IMG/VR virus record: IMGVR_UViG_3300006947_000007
Span: 18,406-82,405 of that record
Direction: 5' to 3' (one strand)
Source of the DNA: a virus
DNA: 64,000 nucleotides
The position numbers and the translations under genes are program-made. This document shows, in pieces, positions 43,260 through 50,702 of this stretch. The notes under the pieces are model-generated. The model was not told the origin of the DNA and did no database searches. It saw only the letters and a list, made by a program, of their open reading frames with translations. Position 1 is the first letter of the stretch. The number at the start of each line of letters is the position of its first letter.

Positions 43260-43987
43260 GTTAGTATTTCCGTTAATTTAGGTATTATAGCCTCGGCAAA
43301 CTTTTTATGACTCTTTGCTCCGGGGTGTTTATCTTTGTAATCATCATTAGCATACGTTGGACTATTTCGTTGTATACCTACGCCAGGTATAAAGAACTGC
43401 TTATGGCATAGGTGTTGAGCATAATTAAATGCAGAAACATCGTAATGATCTTTACATAGTAGTTCATCGCTTTCAACATAAGCATAAGGAATCTTTAAAT
43501 TACCTAGATATTGTTCTGCGATACCTACTTCTTTATATAAATTAATTAATTGTTGTGCTTTATTAATATATAATTTATTGTGGGCGTTAATTAATGATTT
43601 ATCTATTCCATTAGTAGTACTTGCCCATGTACTGTTAGAGAAGTTAGGTTGTTTATCTTCACTCCAGTTTAAATGTATAACACCGTCGTCAGCAATATAA
43701 CTTACGTTTTCTTTATTACTAACCACGTCAGTAAAATATTCATTTCTATTAGCATTTGGCCATTGTATAAACACAAAGTCAGGATAGCCGTGTACGGGGT
43801 TATCTAAGTATTGTAATAATATTCTATTAACCGTGCTAGGACTTGCTCCTGGTATTGCTAAATTAATTAATTTATTAAATCCTAATTGTTCTTTTAATTG
43901 TATAGTATAACTATTATATCTTATGCCATACTGTATGTGATGACCTAAATGACTATAGCTACAGCCTAGTACTAATAAATTACTCAT
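43256..43987 (-). CDS. SGNH hydrolase-like protein
   Basis: 243 residues. Block I LLVLGCSYSHLGHH (Ser in GCSYS), then NLAIPGASPSTVNRIL (Gly/Asn region), then FVFIQWPNANRNE and C-terminal HPGAKSHKKFAEAII carrying the block V His. A third SGNH-type protein in the window, divergent from the two at 7321 and 26063. Confidence 0.7.
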   Translation of the reverse strand: MSNLLVLGCSYSHLGHHIQYGIRYNSYTIQLKEQLGFNKLINLAIPGASPSTVNRILLQYLDNPVHGYPDFVFIQWPNANRNEYFTDVVSNKENVSYIADDGVIHLNWSEDKQPNFSNSTWASTTNGIDKSLINAHNKLYINKAQQLINLYKEVGIAEQYLGNLKIPYAYVESDELLCKDHYDVSAFNYAQHLCHKQFFIPGVGIQRNSPTYANDDYKDKHPGAKSHKKFAEAIIPKLTEILT

Positions 43988-45245
43988 TTAAAAATTCCTT
44001 TAATTTAGGAAATACCGTTTCCCAATTCTCTTGTCTTACTACATCTACTACTCGCTCGTGTTTATTAAAGTTCGCTAGTGCTGACGTTGTGATTAAAGAA
44101 TCCATTATATGAGCAAGGTCTAACGTTTGTAAACTATTCTTTAATTCTGTTAAAGAATGCCATACTTGATTTTGCCACTTGCTACTTACTCCTTCATCAG
44201 CAAAATTAAATGAGTTAAAATCCTCATCAATCAATTCTAATAACCTAGTCTTCTGCTTATTATTTAAGCAATATACACTTAGGTGTGACGGTTCGCTTAA
44301 TCGTGCTGTATTAAGAAAGAATGACTCTTTATCATTTAATATGCTTTTATCTATATACATAGTACACCAATCTATAAACTCTCTATAGTATAACACATTA
44401 TAGAGGCTTTGTGTGTGCGATACGCCAATATATATGTTTTTATTTTCGTTATGTAGTTTACAGTACCAAGCAACAGCTTCTTCTACCTTACTCCAATTAC
44501 TCTTCTTACGCATAAACTCGCCACGTTTGCCTATGCCATCTAAGGACATATTAAGGAATACTGTATTAAACTTATTAAAGTTTTTAATATATTTGTTTTT
44601 AGGAATGAATGTAGCATTAGTAAAGATGTCTAATGTAATGTTCTTAGCAAAACCCCAATCAACTAAGCGTTGTAGGAACTCTGCTAGGTATTCACTAAGG
44701 AATGGTTCACCACCTGTTACTTTAACTTCATTTAAGTATTTACAGTCGTCCTTAGATAAGTTAAGCATTGTGTCTATTGTCTTAGGTATTGCCTTATCCT
44801 GTTCCCAGGCTTCATTGTTACCATAAAACCATTTAACCAAATGATCCGATGCTTCTAAGTCTTCATCCCAACTTGTACTTAATACTGGGTCACATATACG
44901 ACATTTAAGGTTACAGTAGCGTCCTGTTGTTATTTCTAAGTAAGTCAACACTCCTTTTATCTCTGGAGAGTTCGGCTTAACACTACGATTAAACTTATCA
45001 TATGGTAATAGACTGCTTGTTCGCATACTAGTATTACTAGAGTCTTCTTCTACTTTACAGCGTAAACAACCATTATCCCATATACCATTAGCCATGTTAT
45101 CTCTAGGCGTACTATATAACTCTTTGAATTCAATAGGATTATCTACGTATTCACTATTGCCTGTGTAACGACAACAAGGCTTAACACTACCGTTAGGTTC
45201 TATCATCATTCCATGCTCTAAATACTTACATACTATCGCGGTCAT
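43980..45245 (-). CDS. Radical SAM enzyme (twitch type)
   Basis: 421 residues. CKYLEHGMMIEPNGSVKPCC N-terminal block, CLRCKVEEDSS, cluster motif CNLKCRIC, and VTGGEPFLSEYL. Standard plan of the subfamily. Overlaps the SGNH gene by 8 bases and the GAG gene by 4. Confidence 0.87.
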   Translation of the reverse strand: MTAIVCKYLEHGMMIEPNGSVKPCCRYTGNSEYVDNPIEFKELYSTPRDNMANGIWDNGCLRCKVEEDSSNTSMRTSSLLPYDKFNRSVKPNSPEIKGVLTYLEITTGRYCNLKCRICDPVLSTSWDEDLEASDHLVKWFYGNNEAWEQDKAIPKTIDTMLNLSKDDCKYLNEVKVTGGEPFLSEYLAEFLQRLVDWGFAKNITLDIFTNATFIPKNKYIKNFNKFNTVFLNMSLDGIGKRGEFMRKKSNWSKVEEAVAWYCKLHNENKNIYIGVSHTQSLYNVLYYREFIDWCTMYIDKSILNDKESFFLNTARLSEPSHLSVYCLNNKQKTRLLELIDEDFNSFNFADEGVSSKWQNQVWHSLTELKNSLQTLDLAHIMDSLITTSALANFNKHERVVDVVRQENWETVFPKLKEFLNE

Positions 45246-46006
45246 GCTATTAATTCCTTATTAACTTGTGTATATGTCTTAATCATTTCGCATATAGTCT
45301 CTAGTTTATCGTTATTAAATTCTTTAATATCTATTGTACTTGTTAAAAACTTCTTTATTTCATCTTTATCTATATCAATAAAGATCTTTTTATAGTCAAT
45401 ATTAGTTAAAGGACTTGCTAATTGTATATTTTTATAAACATCTTCTGCTTTATCTTTTATTTTATTCTTGTTTCTTTCCATCCATAATGGAGATTTAGCA
45501 CTTTTTAATTGAGAAGCATACTTAATTGTATCTAAATCGCCTGTAACTGCTAGTGTATGCTCTACATATTTGAACATTAATCGCAAGTCTATAGCGAAAT
45601 CGTGTGGAAATATGTGGCAAGGCATAAAAAAGTTATAGGCACTTTCAACGCCAAATTGTTGTATTCTTTCGGAAACAGCACTATTAATTCTATTAGAAAG
45701 TCTATTAATATCATTGTTTATTATATCCTGCTTATCCTTACCTTTAATAAACAGTTCCTCGAAACCAGGTTCCCAATCAGGAATAAGAGGCATATCCTTA
45801 TATTCATAGCCTGCTCCAATTGAATCCCAATGATTGTTATGAGGGAAGTCTTTTATATCTATAGGTTCAACAATAGCATTATCCTTGTCATGACCTACGT
45901 AAAGTTGTTGTAAATAACCCAAGAAAGCACCACCTGCACCAGCAGGAATAGTCATTATGTATAGTGTAACATTATTTCGTATAAAGTCTTTATCTAACAT
46001 AGTCAT
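45242..46006 (-). CDS. GAG-family protein
   Basis: 254 residues from the ATG at 46006 (MTMLDKDFIR). A GTG at 46033 is an alternative. There is no strong ribosome site, so the start is uncertain. Motif YIMTIPAGAGGAFLGYLQQL, and IDYKKIFIDIDKDEIKKFLT near the end match the paralog at 33991. First gene of the left-running accessory block. Confidence 0.55.
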   Translation of the reverse strand: MTMLDKDFIRNNVTLYIMTIPAGAGGAFLGYLQQLYVGHDKDNAIVEPIDIKDFPHNNHWDSIGAGYEYKDMPLIPDWEPGFEELFIKGKDKQDIINNDINRLSNRINSAVSERIQQFGVESAYNFFMPCHIFPHDFAIDLRLMFKYVEHTLAVTGDLDTIKYASQLKSAKSPLWMERNKNKIKDKAEDVYKNIQLASPLTNIDYKKIFIDIDKDEIKKFLTSTIDIKEFNNDKLETICEMIKTYTQVNKELIA

Positions 46007-46109
46007 ATTTAAGCAATTCGGGAGGTGCGGCACATAAAAACGGAGTTAAAAATTTTTTTAGCTGGTAGCAATATAGTATGTTTATTCCGTATAGAGGGGA
46101 GCGGCACAT

Positions 46110-46133
46110 ATTAGGGCGAAGCCTAATTTTTTT
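46110..46133 (+). terminator. Hairpin with T-run, + strand orientation
   Basis: ATTAGG-GCGAAG-CCTAAT (46110-46127) followed by seven T (46127-46133). It would stop + strand transcription. All neighbouring genes run left, so it would only block antisense RNA. On the minus strand the poly-T is on the wrong side. Confidence 0.4.
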
Positions 46134-46145
46134 GCCCTTTTAAAG

Positions 46146-46226
46146 TTAACTTAACAAGTCAAAGGATATAACATAAACAACTATAACAGCAACAGTAATC
46201 ATAACTGCCTTAACTATATTATTCAT
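46146..46226 (-). CDS. Small single-pass membrane peptide
   Basis: 26 residues (MNNIVKAVMITVAVIVVYVI at the start), with AGGGAG 5-10 bases before the ATG. One hydrophobic helix and almost nothing else. Similar tiny membrane peptides occur at 51806 and 52578. Confidence 0.45.
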   Translation of the reverse strand: MNNIVKAVMITVAVIVVYVISFDLLS

Positions 46227-46294
46227 AAGAACTCCCTAATAATGTCCATATTAACGTATAAAGATCTGCTCTAGGACTGTAAACTATGCTAAGA

Positions 46295-46522
46295 TTATTC
46301 CTCATAGATATCTTTACTATAAGCAGTAAACTCCATACCATAAGCTGATCCAACATAAACTTTACCGTAGCCAGCATTATATTTTAACTGTATTCGCTGT
46401 GAAGCCATAAAAATACTCATGTACTCCTTGGGCTTGAATCTATCTACAACAGCATCAACGGTATTGCCATTATCAGTACAAGTGACTTTAACCTTTTGTA
46501 TCCTACTGCTAATCTGACTCAT
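46295..46522 (-). CDS. Hypothetical small protein
   Basis: 75 residues. Short basic beta-rich protein, with KVKVTCTDNGNTVDAVVDRF then KPKEYMSIFMA. AAAGGAG lies before the ATG, and a near-consensus promoter is just upstream (46551-46579). Probably an early gene. Confidence 0.6.
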   Translation of the reverse strand: MSQISSRIQKVKVTCTDNGNTVDAVVDRFKPKEYMSIFMASQRIQLKYNAGYGKVYVGSAYGMEFTAYSKDIYEE

Positions 46523-46550
46523 ATAACTCCTTTTATTATTAACTTACTAT

Positions 46551-46579
46551 ACTATAACATAAACACGTTTGAATGTCAA
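46551..46579 (-). promoter_or_regulatory. Sigma70-type promoter
   Basis: TTGACA (46579-46574), 17-nt spacer, TATAGT (46556-46551), 28 nt from the ATG at 46522. The spacer lacks TGGCC. Confidence 0.8.
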
Positions 46580-46589
46580 GTGTTTAATG

Positions 46590-46825
46590 TAAGCACTATG
46601 TTCAGTATGAGTGTAAGCATTACAGACAGATTTTTAATAATAGCAACAAAAAATAGCGTTAACTCCTTACTAATACTAAATGCTAACCTTATTATACGTA
46701 GTAAGAACTTTACATAGTCTAAAGACTAACTACTCGTTAACACTCGTAGTTGTTTTATTAAGTTAATTATAATGCTGAATTAAATTAGAAAGAATCTATT
46801 TAACAAGTACGTTAAACAGTGATTA
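46590..46825. other. Intergenic region with inverted repeats
   Basis: No gene seen. Holds the palindrome TAGTCTAAAGACTA (46715-46728) and, overlapping it closely, a hairpin with arms AACTAC (46728-46733) and GTAGTT (46746-46751). It follows the end of the radical SAM gene to the right, so could serve as its terminator, but no T-run is present. Confidence 0.4.
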
Positions 46826-48028
46826 CTATATACGAGGATTAACCCGTTCGAAATAAGTTTGACGTTGGTTGTCTAATAGAGCCGTATATGCCCTAAACTT
46901 TGGTACTAACTCTGGTTGATATGGTATTGAGTCTGACCATTTTATCAGCTCTTCACATCGCCTTGGAAAACTTTTTTTGACTACACTAATCATACGCTCA
47001 CGTTCACTATAGGGGACCACTGCAAGCCCTAAAAAGCCCTGATCAACTGGTTGTATGACTAATTCACAATGGCCTTGAATAGATCCATCCTTATTAAACT
47101 CGCTTTTCCACTTGTCGCAGTACTTTATAACGTCTAATACAGCCGACCAGTTCCAGGCTTGTAACACGAAGTGAAACGATACGATAGAACTCAGCCTGCC
47201 CCATTGTGTCCGTAGTAAGTGTTCTACAGCATTATCAAACCTATCCCACTTAGCAGGTGTTCTAATGTATTCATATTCCGAGCCGGTACCATCTATGCTA
47301 AGAGTCCATGACACTTGCGCAAACTTCTTCAAGTATGGTTGTATGTTATTAAATTGTACAGGTGTAGAAGCATTGGTTGTTATATCAACCTTACTGTGTT
47401 CATTGTATTCCATCTTGTCTAGTATACTGTACACTTCTTTTTGTATTGTAGGTTCTCCCCCTAGTAGCTTTAAGTTGACTACCTTGTTTAACTCTGGTAG
47501 TTCGTAATGCTTCCTCTGTGAAAATTTCGCTAACTCGTCGTTATCAAAGTTGTTCTCTAGTGTTATATTTGCAATGCCATTTGGTTCTTGTAACTTGAGC
47601 CATTCCCTCGCGATTTCTGTGCTGTTATCGGGGTAACACATGCGACACTTTAAGTTACATAGGTTACTAGGGCGTATATCTGCCCAACGAGGATCTGGCA
47701 TTGTTAATTCTAATGGTTCGTCAGGATCTATAGTATCACTATGTACAGCAGATTCATACCAGGCATCGAACATATGACGATCAGACTCTAGTCCTATGTC
47801 CTCTCTTTCTTTACATTGGTGACATGTTGAGTGCCATTCACCTTCTAGCATAGACTTTCTTATGTCCTGTGCTAGAGGATTATTGAATACATCATCCATT
47901 TCATTGCTAGTTAGCTCGTGCCGGCCGGTATTCATACAGCATACACGTGACTCTTTAGACGAGGCCCGGAGGTAAACGTTGTAGAATGGAGCATAGCATA
48001 GAGGTTTGGAGGGCTTTTCGGTTGACAT
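46826..48028 (-). CDS. Radical SAM enzyme (twitch type)
   Basis: 400 residues. LCYAPFYNVYLRASSKESRV then CC, then CHQCKEREDIGLESDR, cluster motif CNLKCRMC, and LKLLGGEPTIQKEVY. Very similar to the protein at 62259-63515. The + strand promoter P1 (48022-48050) overlaps its start codon, so the two transcripts diverge. Confidence 0.88.
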   Translation of the reverse strand: MSTEKPSKPLCYAPFYNVYLRASSKESRVCCMNTGRHELTSNEMDDVFNNPLAQDIRKSMLEGEWHSTCHQCKEREDIGLESDRHMFDAWYESAVHSDTIDPDEPLELTMPDPRWADIRPSNLCNLKCRMCYPDNSTEIAREWLKLQEPNGIANITLENNFDNDELAKFSQRKHYELPELNKVVNLKLLGGEPTIQKEVYSILDKMEYNEHSKVDITTNASTPVQFNNIQPYLKKFAQVSWTLSIDGTGSEYEYIRTPAKWDRFDNAVEHLLRTQWGRLSSIVSFHFVLQAWNWSAVLDVIKYCDKWKSEFNKDGSIQGHCELVIQPVDQGFLGLAVVPYSERERMISVVKKSFPRRCEELIKWSDSIPYQPELVPKFRAYTALLDNQRQTYFERVNPRI

Positions 48029-48050
48029 ATTGACCTTTTTGTGTTATAAT
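48022..48050 (+). promoter_or_regulatory. Sigma70-type promoter P1, + strand
   Basis: TTGACA (48022-48027), 17-nt spacer, TATAAT (48045-48050). Expected RNA start near 48057. It runs into promoter P2 and contains TGGCCACAAG (48102-48111), repeated in modified form inside P2. Confidence 0.78.
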
Positions 48051-48127
48051 AACTGTATACTATATTTATAGACTGTGGAATCCTTGCTGTCAGAAGGTGG
48101 CCACAAGCAAATAAGATGCTTTTTTGG

Positions 48128-48156
48128 TTGACATTGGCCACAAAGTGTGCTATAAT
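48128..48156 (+). promoter_or_regulatory. Sigma70-type promoter P2, + strand
   Basis: TTGACA (48128-48133), 17-nt spacer starting TTGGCC, TATAAT (48151-48156). Upstream GCAAATAAGATGCTTTTTTG matches promoter C's operator. Expected RNA start near 48163. Drives the gene at 48191. Confidence 0.85.
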
Positions 48157-48190
48157 AGTATTAATATTAACTAAAAGTCGAGGAGGCTAT

Positions 48191-48448
48191 ATGAATATTA
48201 AAGAAGGAAAGTATACACACAAGGTAACTCTGTCACATTATAGAGGCCATACTGTAACAAGGTACACAAACGACCCTGAAACTAGGGGCGAAGTACTGTT
48301 AGATCACGGGTACAAACCTCTAGAGGGCCAAACAGAACTGTTATTTGAACAGATTAATCCTGTTATGGACCAAGTAGAGTTGGAACCTATGATAGATACA
48401 ACCAATTCAGAGGTAGTATCTAGCATGGATCTTGGCGAAACTGCTTAA
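48191..48448 (+). CDS. Hypothetical small early protein
   Basis: 85 residues from the ATG at 48191 (strong AGGAGGCTAT). An upstream ORF start lies inside promoter P2 and is rejected. No recognised family. Followed by a run of hairpins. Confidence 0.6.
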   Translation: MNIKEGKYTHKVTLSHYRGHTVTRYTNDPETRGEVLLDHGYKPLEGQTELLFEQINPVMDQVELEPMIDTTNSEVVSSMDLGETA

Positions 48449-48466
48449 CTCATAGAGTTATCTGGC

Positions 48467-48571
48467 GGGGCTTATGCCCCTAGTTTGCTAAGGATGTAGT
48501 CGATATTGTAAAAGTCGACTACATCGTGCTGAATATATGGCCGAAATACCCTTACTATTTGTGTGGGTATT
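48467..48571 (+). terminator. Three hairpins after the early gene (terminator-like cluster)
   Basis: Hairpin 1: GGGGC/GCCCC (48467-48480). Hairpin 2: GATGTAGTCGA/TCGACTACATC, 11 perfect base pairs (48493-48525). Hairpin 3: AATACCC/GGGTATT (48545-48571). Hairpin 3 is repeated at 50126-50152. None has a strong T-run. The hairpins separate two early transcription units. Confidence 0.5.
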
Positions 48572-48635
48572 GGAAAATAAATGAATAACCTAGCGTTATC
48601 AATGACTTACATCGGCAAATGAGTTGCTATTTTGG

Positions 48636-48664
48636 TTGACTTTTGGCCTTTTTGACTGTATAAT
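48636..48664 (+). promoter_or_regulatory. Sigma70-type promoter (A) with upstream operator
   Basis: TTGACT (48636-48641), 17-nt spacer starting TTTGGCC, TATAAT (48659-48664). The 38 bases upstream (from 48598) contain ATCAATGACTTAC, then GCAAATGAGTTGC, nearly identical to promoter B (62156-62184) and similar to C. Confidence 0.87.
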
Positions 48665-48695
48665 ATATATATAACAATTAGGAAATGGATAAAAT

Positions 48696-49109
48696 ATGTA
48701 TAAAGAAAATGGTAAACCGGTTAAAAAGTTCTTCTTAGAATTAAAATATGATACATTTGTTGGTAAACCCAAGCAAGAAGTCATTAAACAGTTCGAAGAT
48801 ACCTACACAAAGGACAGCGTTGTACGTTGGACTAAGTCAGATAACGTAGTTCCAGAAGACTTTTTATACGATTTCAGAGACTTAGGTCTTATACCTACCG
48901 AGTTTATCCAGATATCTTTGGACGCTAAGACTGTTGATATGGAAAAACATGTCGGCGAATACATACAGTCCATGAAAGACTTTAAGAAAAACAACCCTGA
49001 GGGTTGGGCGGAACAACAAGCCGAGATGATGTTTGAAGCATCAGCGGCAATGGGACCAGGCGAAGAGATGGTTAACATCTTTACTGGCGATACTTTTACA
49101 ACAAGATAA
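48696..49109 (+). CDS. Hypothetical early protein
   Basis: 137 residues. AGGAAATGG lies before the ATG. Alpha/beta protein with YDTFVGKPKQEVIKQFEDTY and a helical C-terminal half. No family recognised. First gene of the transcription unit from promoter A. Confidence 0.6.
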   Translation: MYKENGKPVKKFFLELKYDTFVGKPKQEVIKQFEDTYTKDSVVRWTKSDNVVPEDFLYDFRDLGLIPTEFIQISLDAKTVDMEKHVGEYIQSMKDFKKNNPEGWAEQQAEMMFEASAAMGPGEEMVNIFTGDTFTTR

Positions 49110-49117
49110 GGAGTTAT

Positions 49118-49381
49118 ATGTCATTAGATAATAATTTAGTTTACGGTAAACCAGGAATGGTTTGTACACCTTTTTTCACTTCATTCTTAGGTACATACCA
49201 AATAGGATACAGAGAGCCTAAGGCCAAAATTAACACATGTGAGTATGTGTATGTTAAGGCTATGAGCAAGGAACATGCCTTTGAAGTAGCACACAGCTTA
49301 CCAGGTGAACGTACTGTTACAAGCGTTGAGGCACCGGGCGAAGAACTATACGGACTTACTCCAGGAGTACAGTATGTATAA
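49118..49381 (+). CDS. Hypothetical small protein
   Basis: 87 residues, beta-rich. AAGGAGTTAT lies before the ATG. The next gene starts 8 bases before its end. Nothing shows its function. Confidence 0.55.
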   Translation: MSLDNNLVYGKPGMVCTPFFTSFLGTYQIGYREPKAKINTCEYVYVKAMSKEHAFEVAHSLPGERTVTSVEAPGEELYGLTPGVQYV

Positions 49382-49940
49382 AGTAAATGATTACGTTAAG
49401 TTTCACAACGGTAAGCGTACTGTTAAAGGCACAGTTACAATAGCTGATACTGACACAAGTGATATGGTTACTATATGGGAAGCCGACGGCCAAGCATATA
49501 AGGTGAACAAGTATAATGTATCAGAAGTTAAGCCTGAACTACATAACACTAAGTTAGTATATGAGTCAGACGATGTATGCCTAGGACGTGAGGAGCGTAC
49601 AGGTAGAACGTATGTATACGAACGTGAAGAAGGACGTGAGAAACACTTTGGTTGGCAGCCTGGACGTTATGTAGAGTTCGATCGCAGTCGTAGTGAATGG
49701 GTATCAATGAACACTGGTACACCTGTATACTTTACTACACCAGAAGAGATCGCTCAGTACTGGAGAGAGAACATGATGCTTAGTCCTATGCCACCTAAGG
49801 GATCACAGGAGTGGATAGACAGTATGATGAATAGCATGTTACCAGAAGGACAGTCACTAAAGCATACAGGCTTATACACTATGAGTGACCTAGACATTGC
49901 TAATACATTACTACGTAATGGTGAACATATCATACGATGA
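49374..49940 (+). CDS. Hypothetical protein with SH3-like N-terminus
   Basis: 188 residues from the ATG at 49374, which has CAGGAG upstream. The N-terminus YKVNDYVKFHNGKRTVKGTV then TIADTDTSDMVTIW looks like a KOW/SH3-like barrel, as in the gene at 61856-62122. The rest has a lot of aromatic and Arg residues and ends in a helix. Function unknown. Confidence 0.6.
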   Translation: MYKVNDYVKFHNGKRTVKGTVTIADTDTSDMVTIWEADGQAYKVNKYNVSEVKPELHNTKLVYESDDVCLGREERTGRTYVYEREEGREKHFGWQPGRYVEFDRSRSEWVSMNTGTPVYFTTPEEIAQYWRENMMLSPMPPKGSQEWIDSMMNSMLPEGQSLKHTGLYTMSDLDIANTLLRNGEHIIR

Positions 49941-50056
49941 ACATACACATTGTTATACTAGCCCTACTACTCACTACTATAGCTACTAGTGAGTATGTTA
50001 ATGACTATAGTAGTATACCATTAGGCCCACACAGGGCCACACCCACACACCTATAA
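49937..50056 (+). CDS. Short exported/membrane peptide
   Basis: 39 residues, ATGA-coupled to the preceding stop. N-terminal hydrophobic stretch (IVILALLLTTIAT), then a polar Pro-rich tail. Short, so modest confidence. Confidence 0.4.
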   Translation: MNIHIVILALLLTTIATSEYVNDYSSIPLGPHRATPTHL

Positions 50057-50689
50057 CACACTACAGAGCGGCGTAGACCACACCTCAACCGTCGCGACCG
50101 TGTAGCTGAATACTCAACATGTTGAAATACCCTTACTGATTGTGTGGGTATTGACCAATAAAAATAAAAATAAAATAAAAATAAAATGTCTTGGGGTGGT
50201 GGTCATACAGCAGAGAATTGTTGTATTTTTACAACAGGCCGCTAGCCACGTCTCATTTTTTTTATGGCTAGCTGTATAGGCCCCTTTAAGCCTTTATCTA
50301 TTGTATAGTGTAATCAACATGTTACTGTATAGCTTATAGTGTAATGTGTGTATTACATCTTTATCTATTGTGTATACACGTACACGTTCTTGTTATACCT
50401 TTATCACACGTACATGTTCTTACTATATGCTATACTACATATATTGTTACTATTATATACTATACTATATATTTTGTTAGTACTATAGTCTATTGTTATT
50501 GTTTTACTACTGTTATAGTTACTGTTACTACTATAAGTCTTATTGTTATTACTATAGTCTTTACTACTATGTGTTTCTTCTTATACATAATTTCCTTCCC
50601 CTTATACAGCTTAAAGTTTGAGATTGTATATAAGAGTGAGTATAAAAATTTTACGCTATACTTTTTTTCGAGTTACTACTACAGTCATT
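50057..50689. other. Long non-coding region with hairpins and TA-rich tract
   Basis: No convincing gene. From left: GC-rich GAGCGGCGTAGACC, a second copy of the AATACCC/GGGTATT hairpin (50126-50152), an AATAAAAATAAAA run, an 8-bp inverted repeat GCTAGCCA/TGGCTAGC (50241-50272), then from about 50340 to 50640 a T/A-rich tract of TACTATA/TATAC-like units. An ORF at 50344-50694 reads as low-complexity Val/Ile/Tyr/Thr and is not believed. A replication-origin or regulatory role is possible. Confidence 0.5.
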
Positions 50690-50697
50690 TATAAATA
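50690..50697 (+). promoter_or_regulatory. T4-type late promoter (TATAAATA) before amidinotransferase
   Basis: A perfect TATAAATA, with the ATG used at 50703 lying at the expected start point. Leaderless or very short leader. Confidence 0.5.
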
Positions 50698-50702
50698 TGT
50701 AC

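Noticed and set aside
50344-50694. 116-codon + strand ORF
   Set aside because: Composition is a direct reading of TA-rich low-complexity DNA (Val, Ile, Tyr, Thr, Phe), no ribosome site, no domain.
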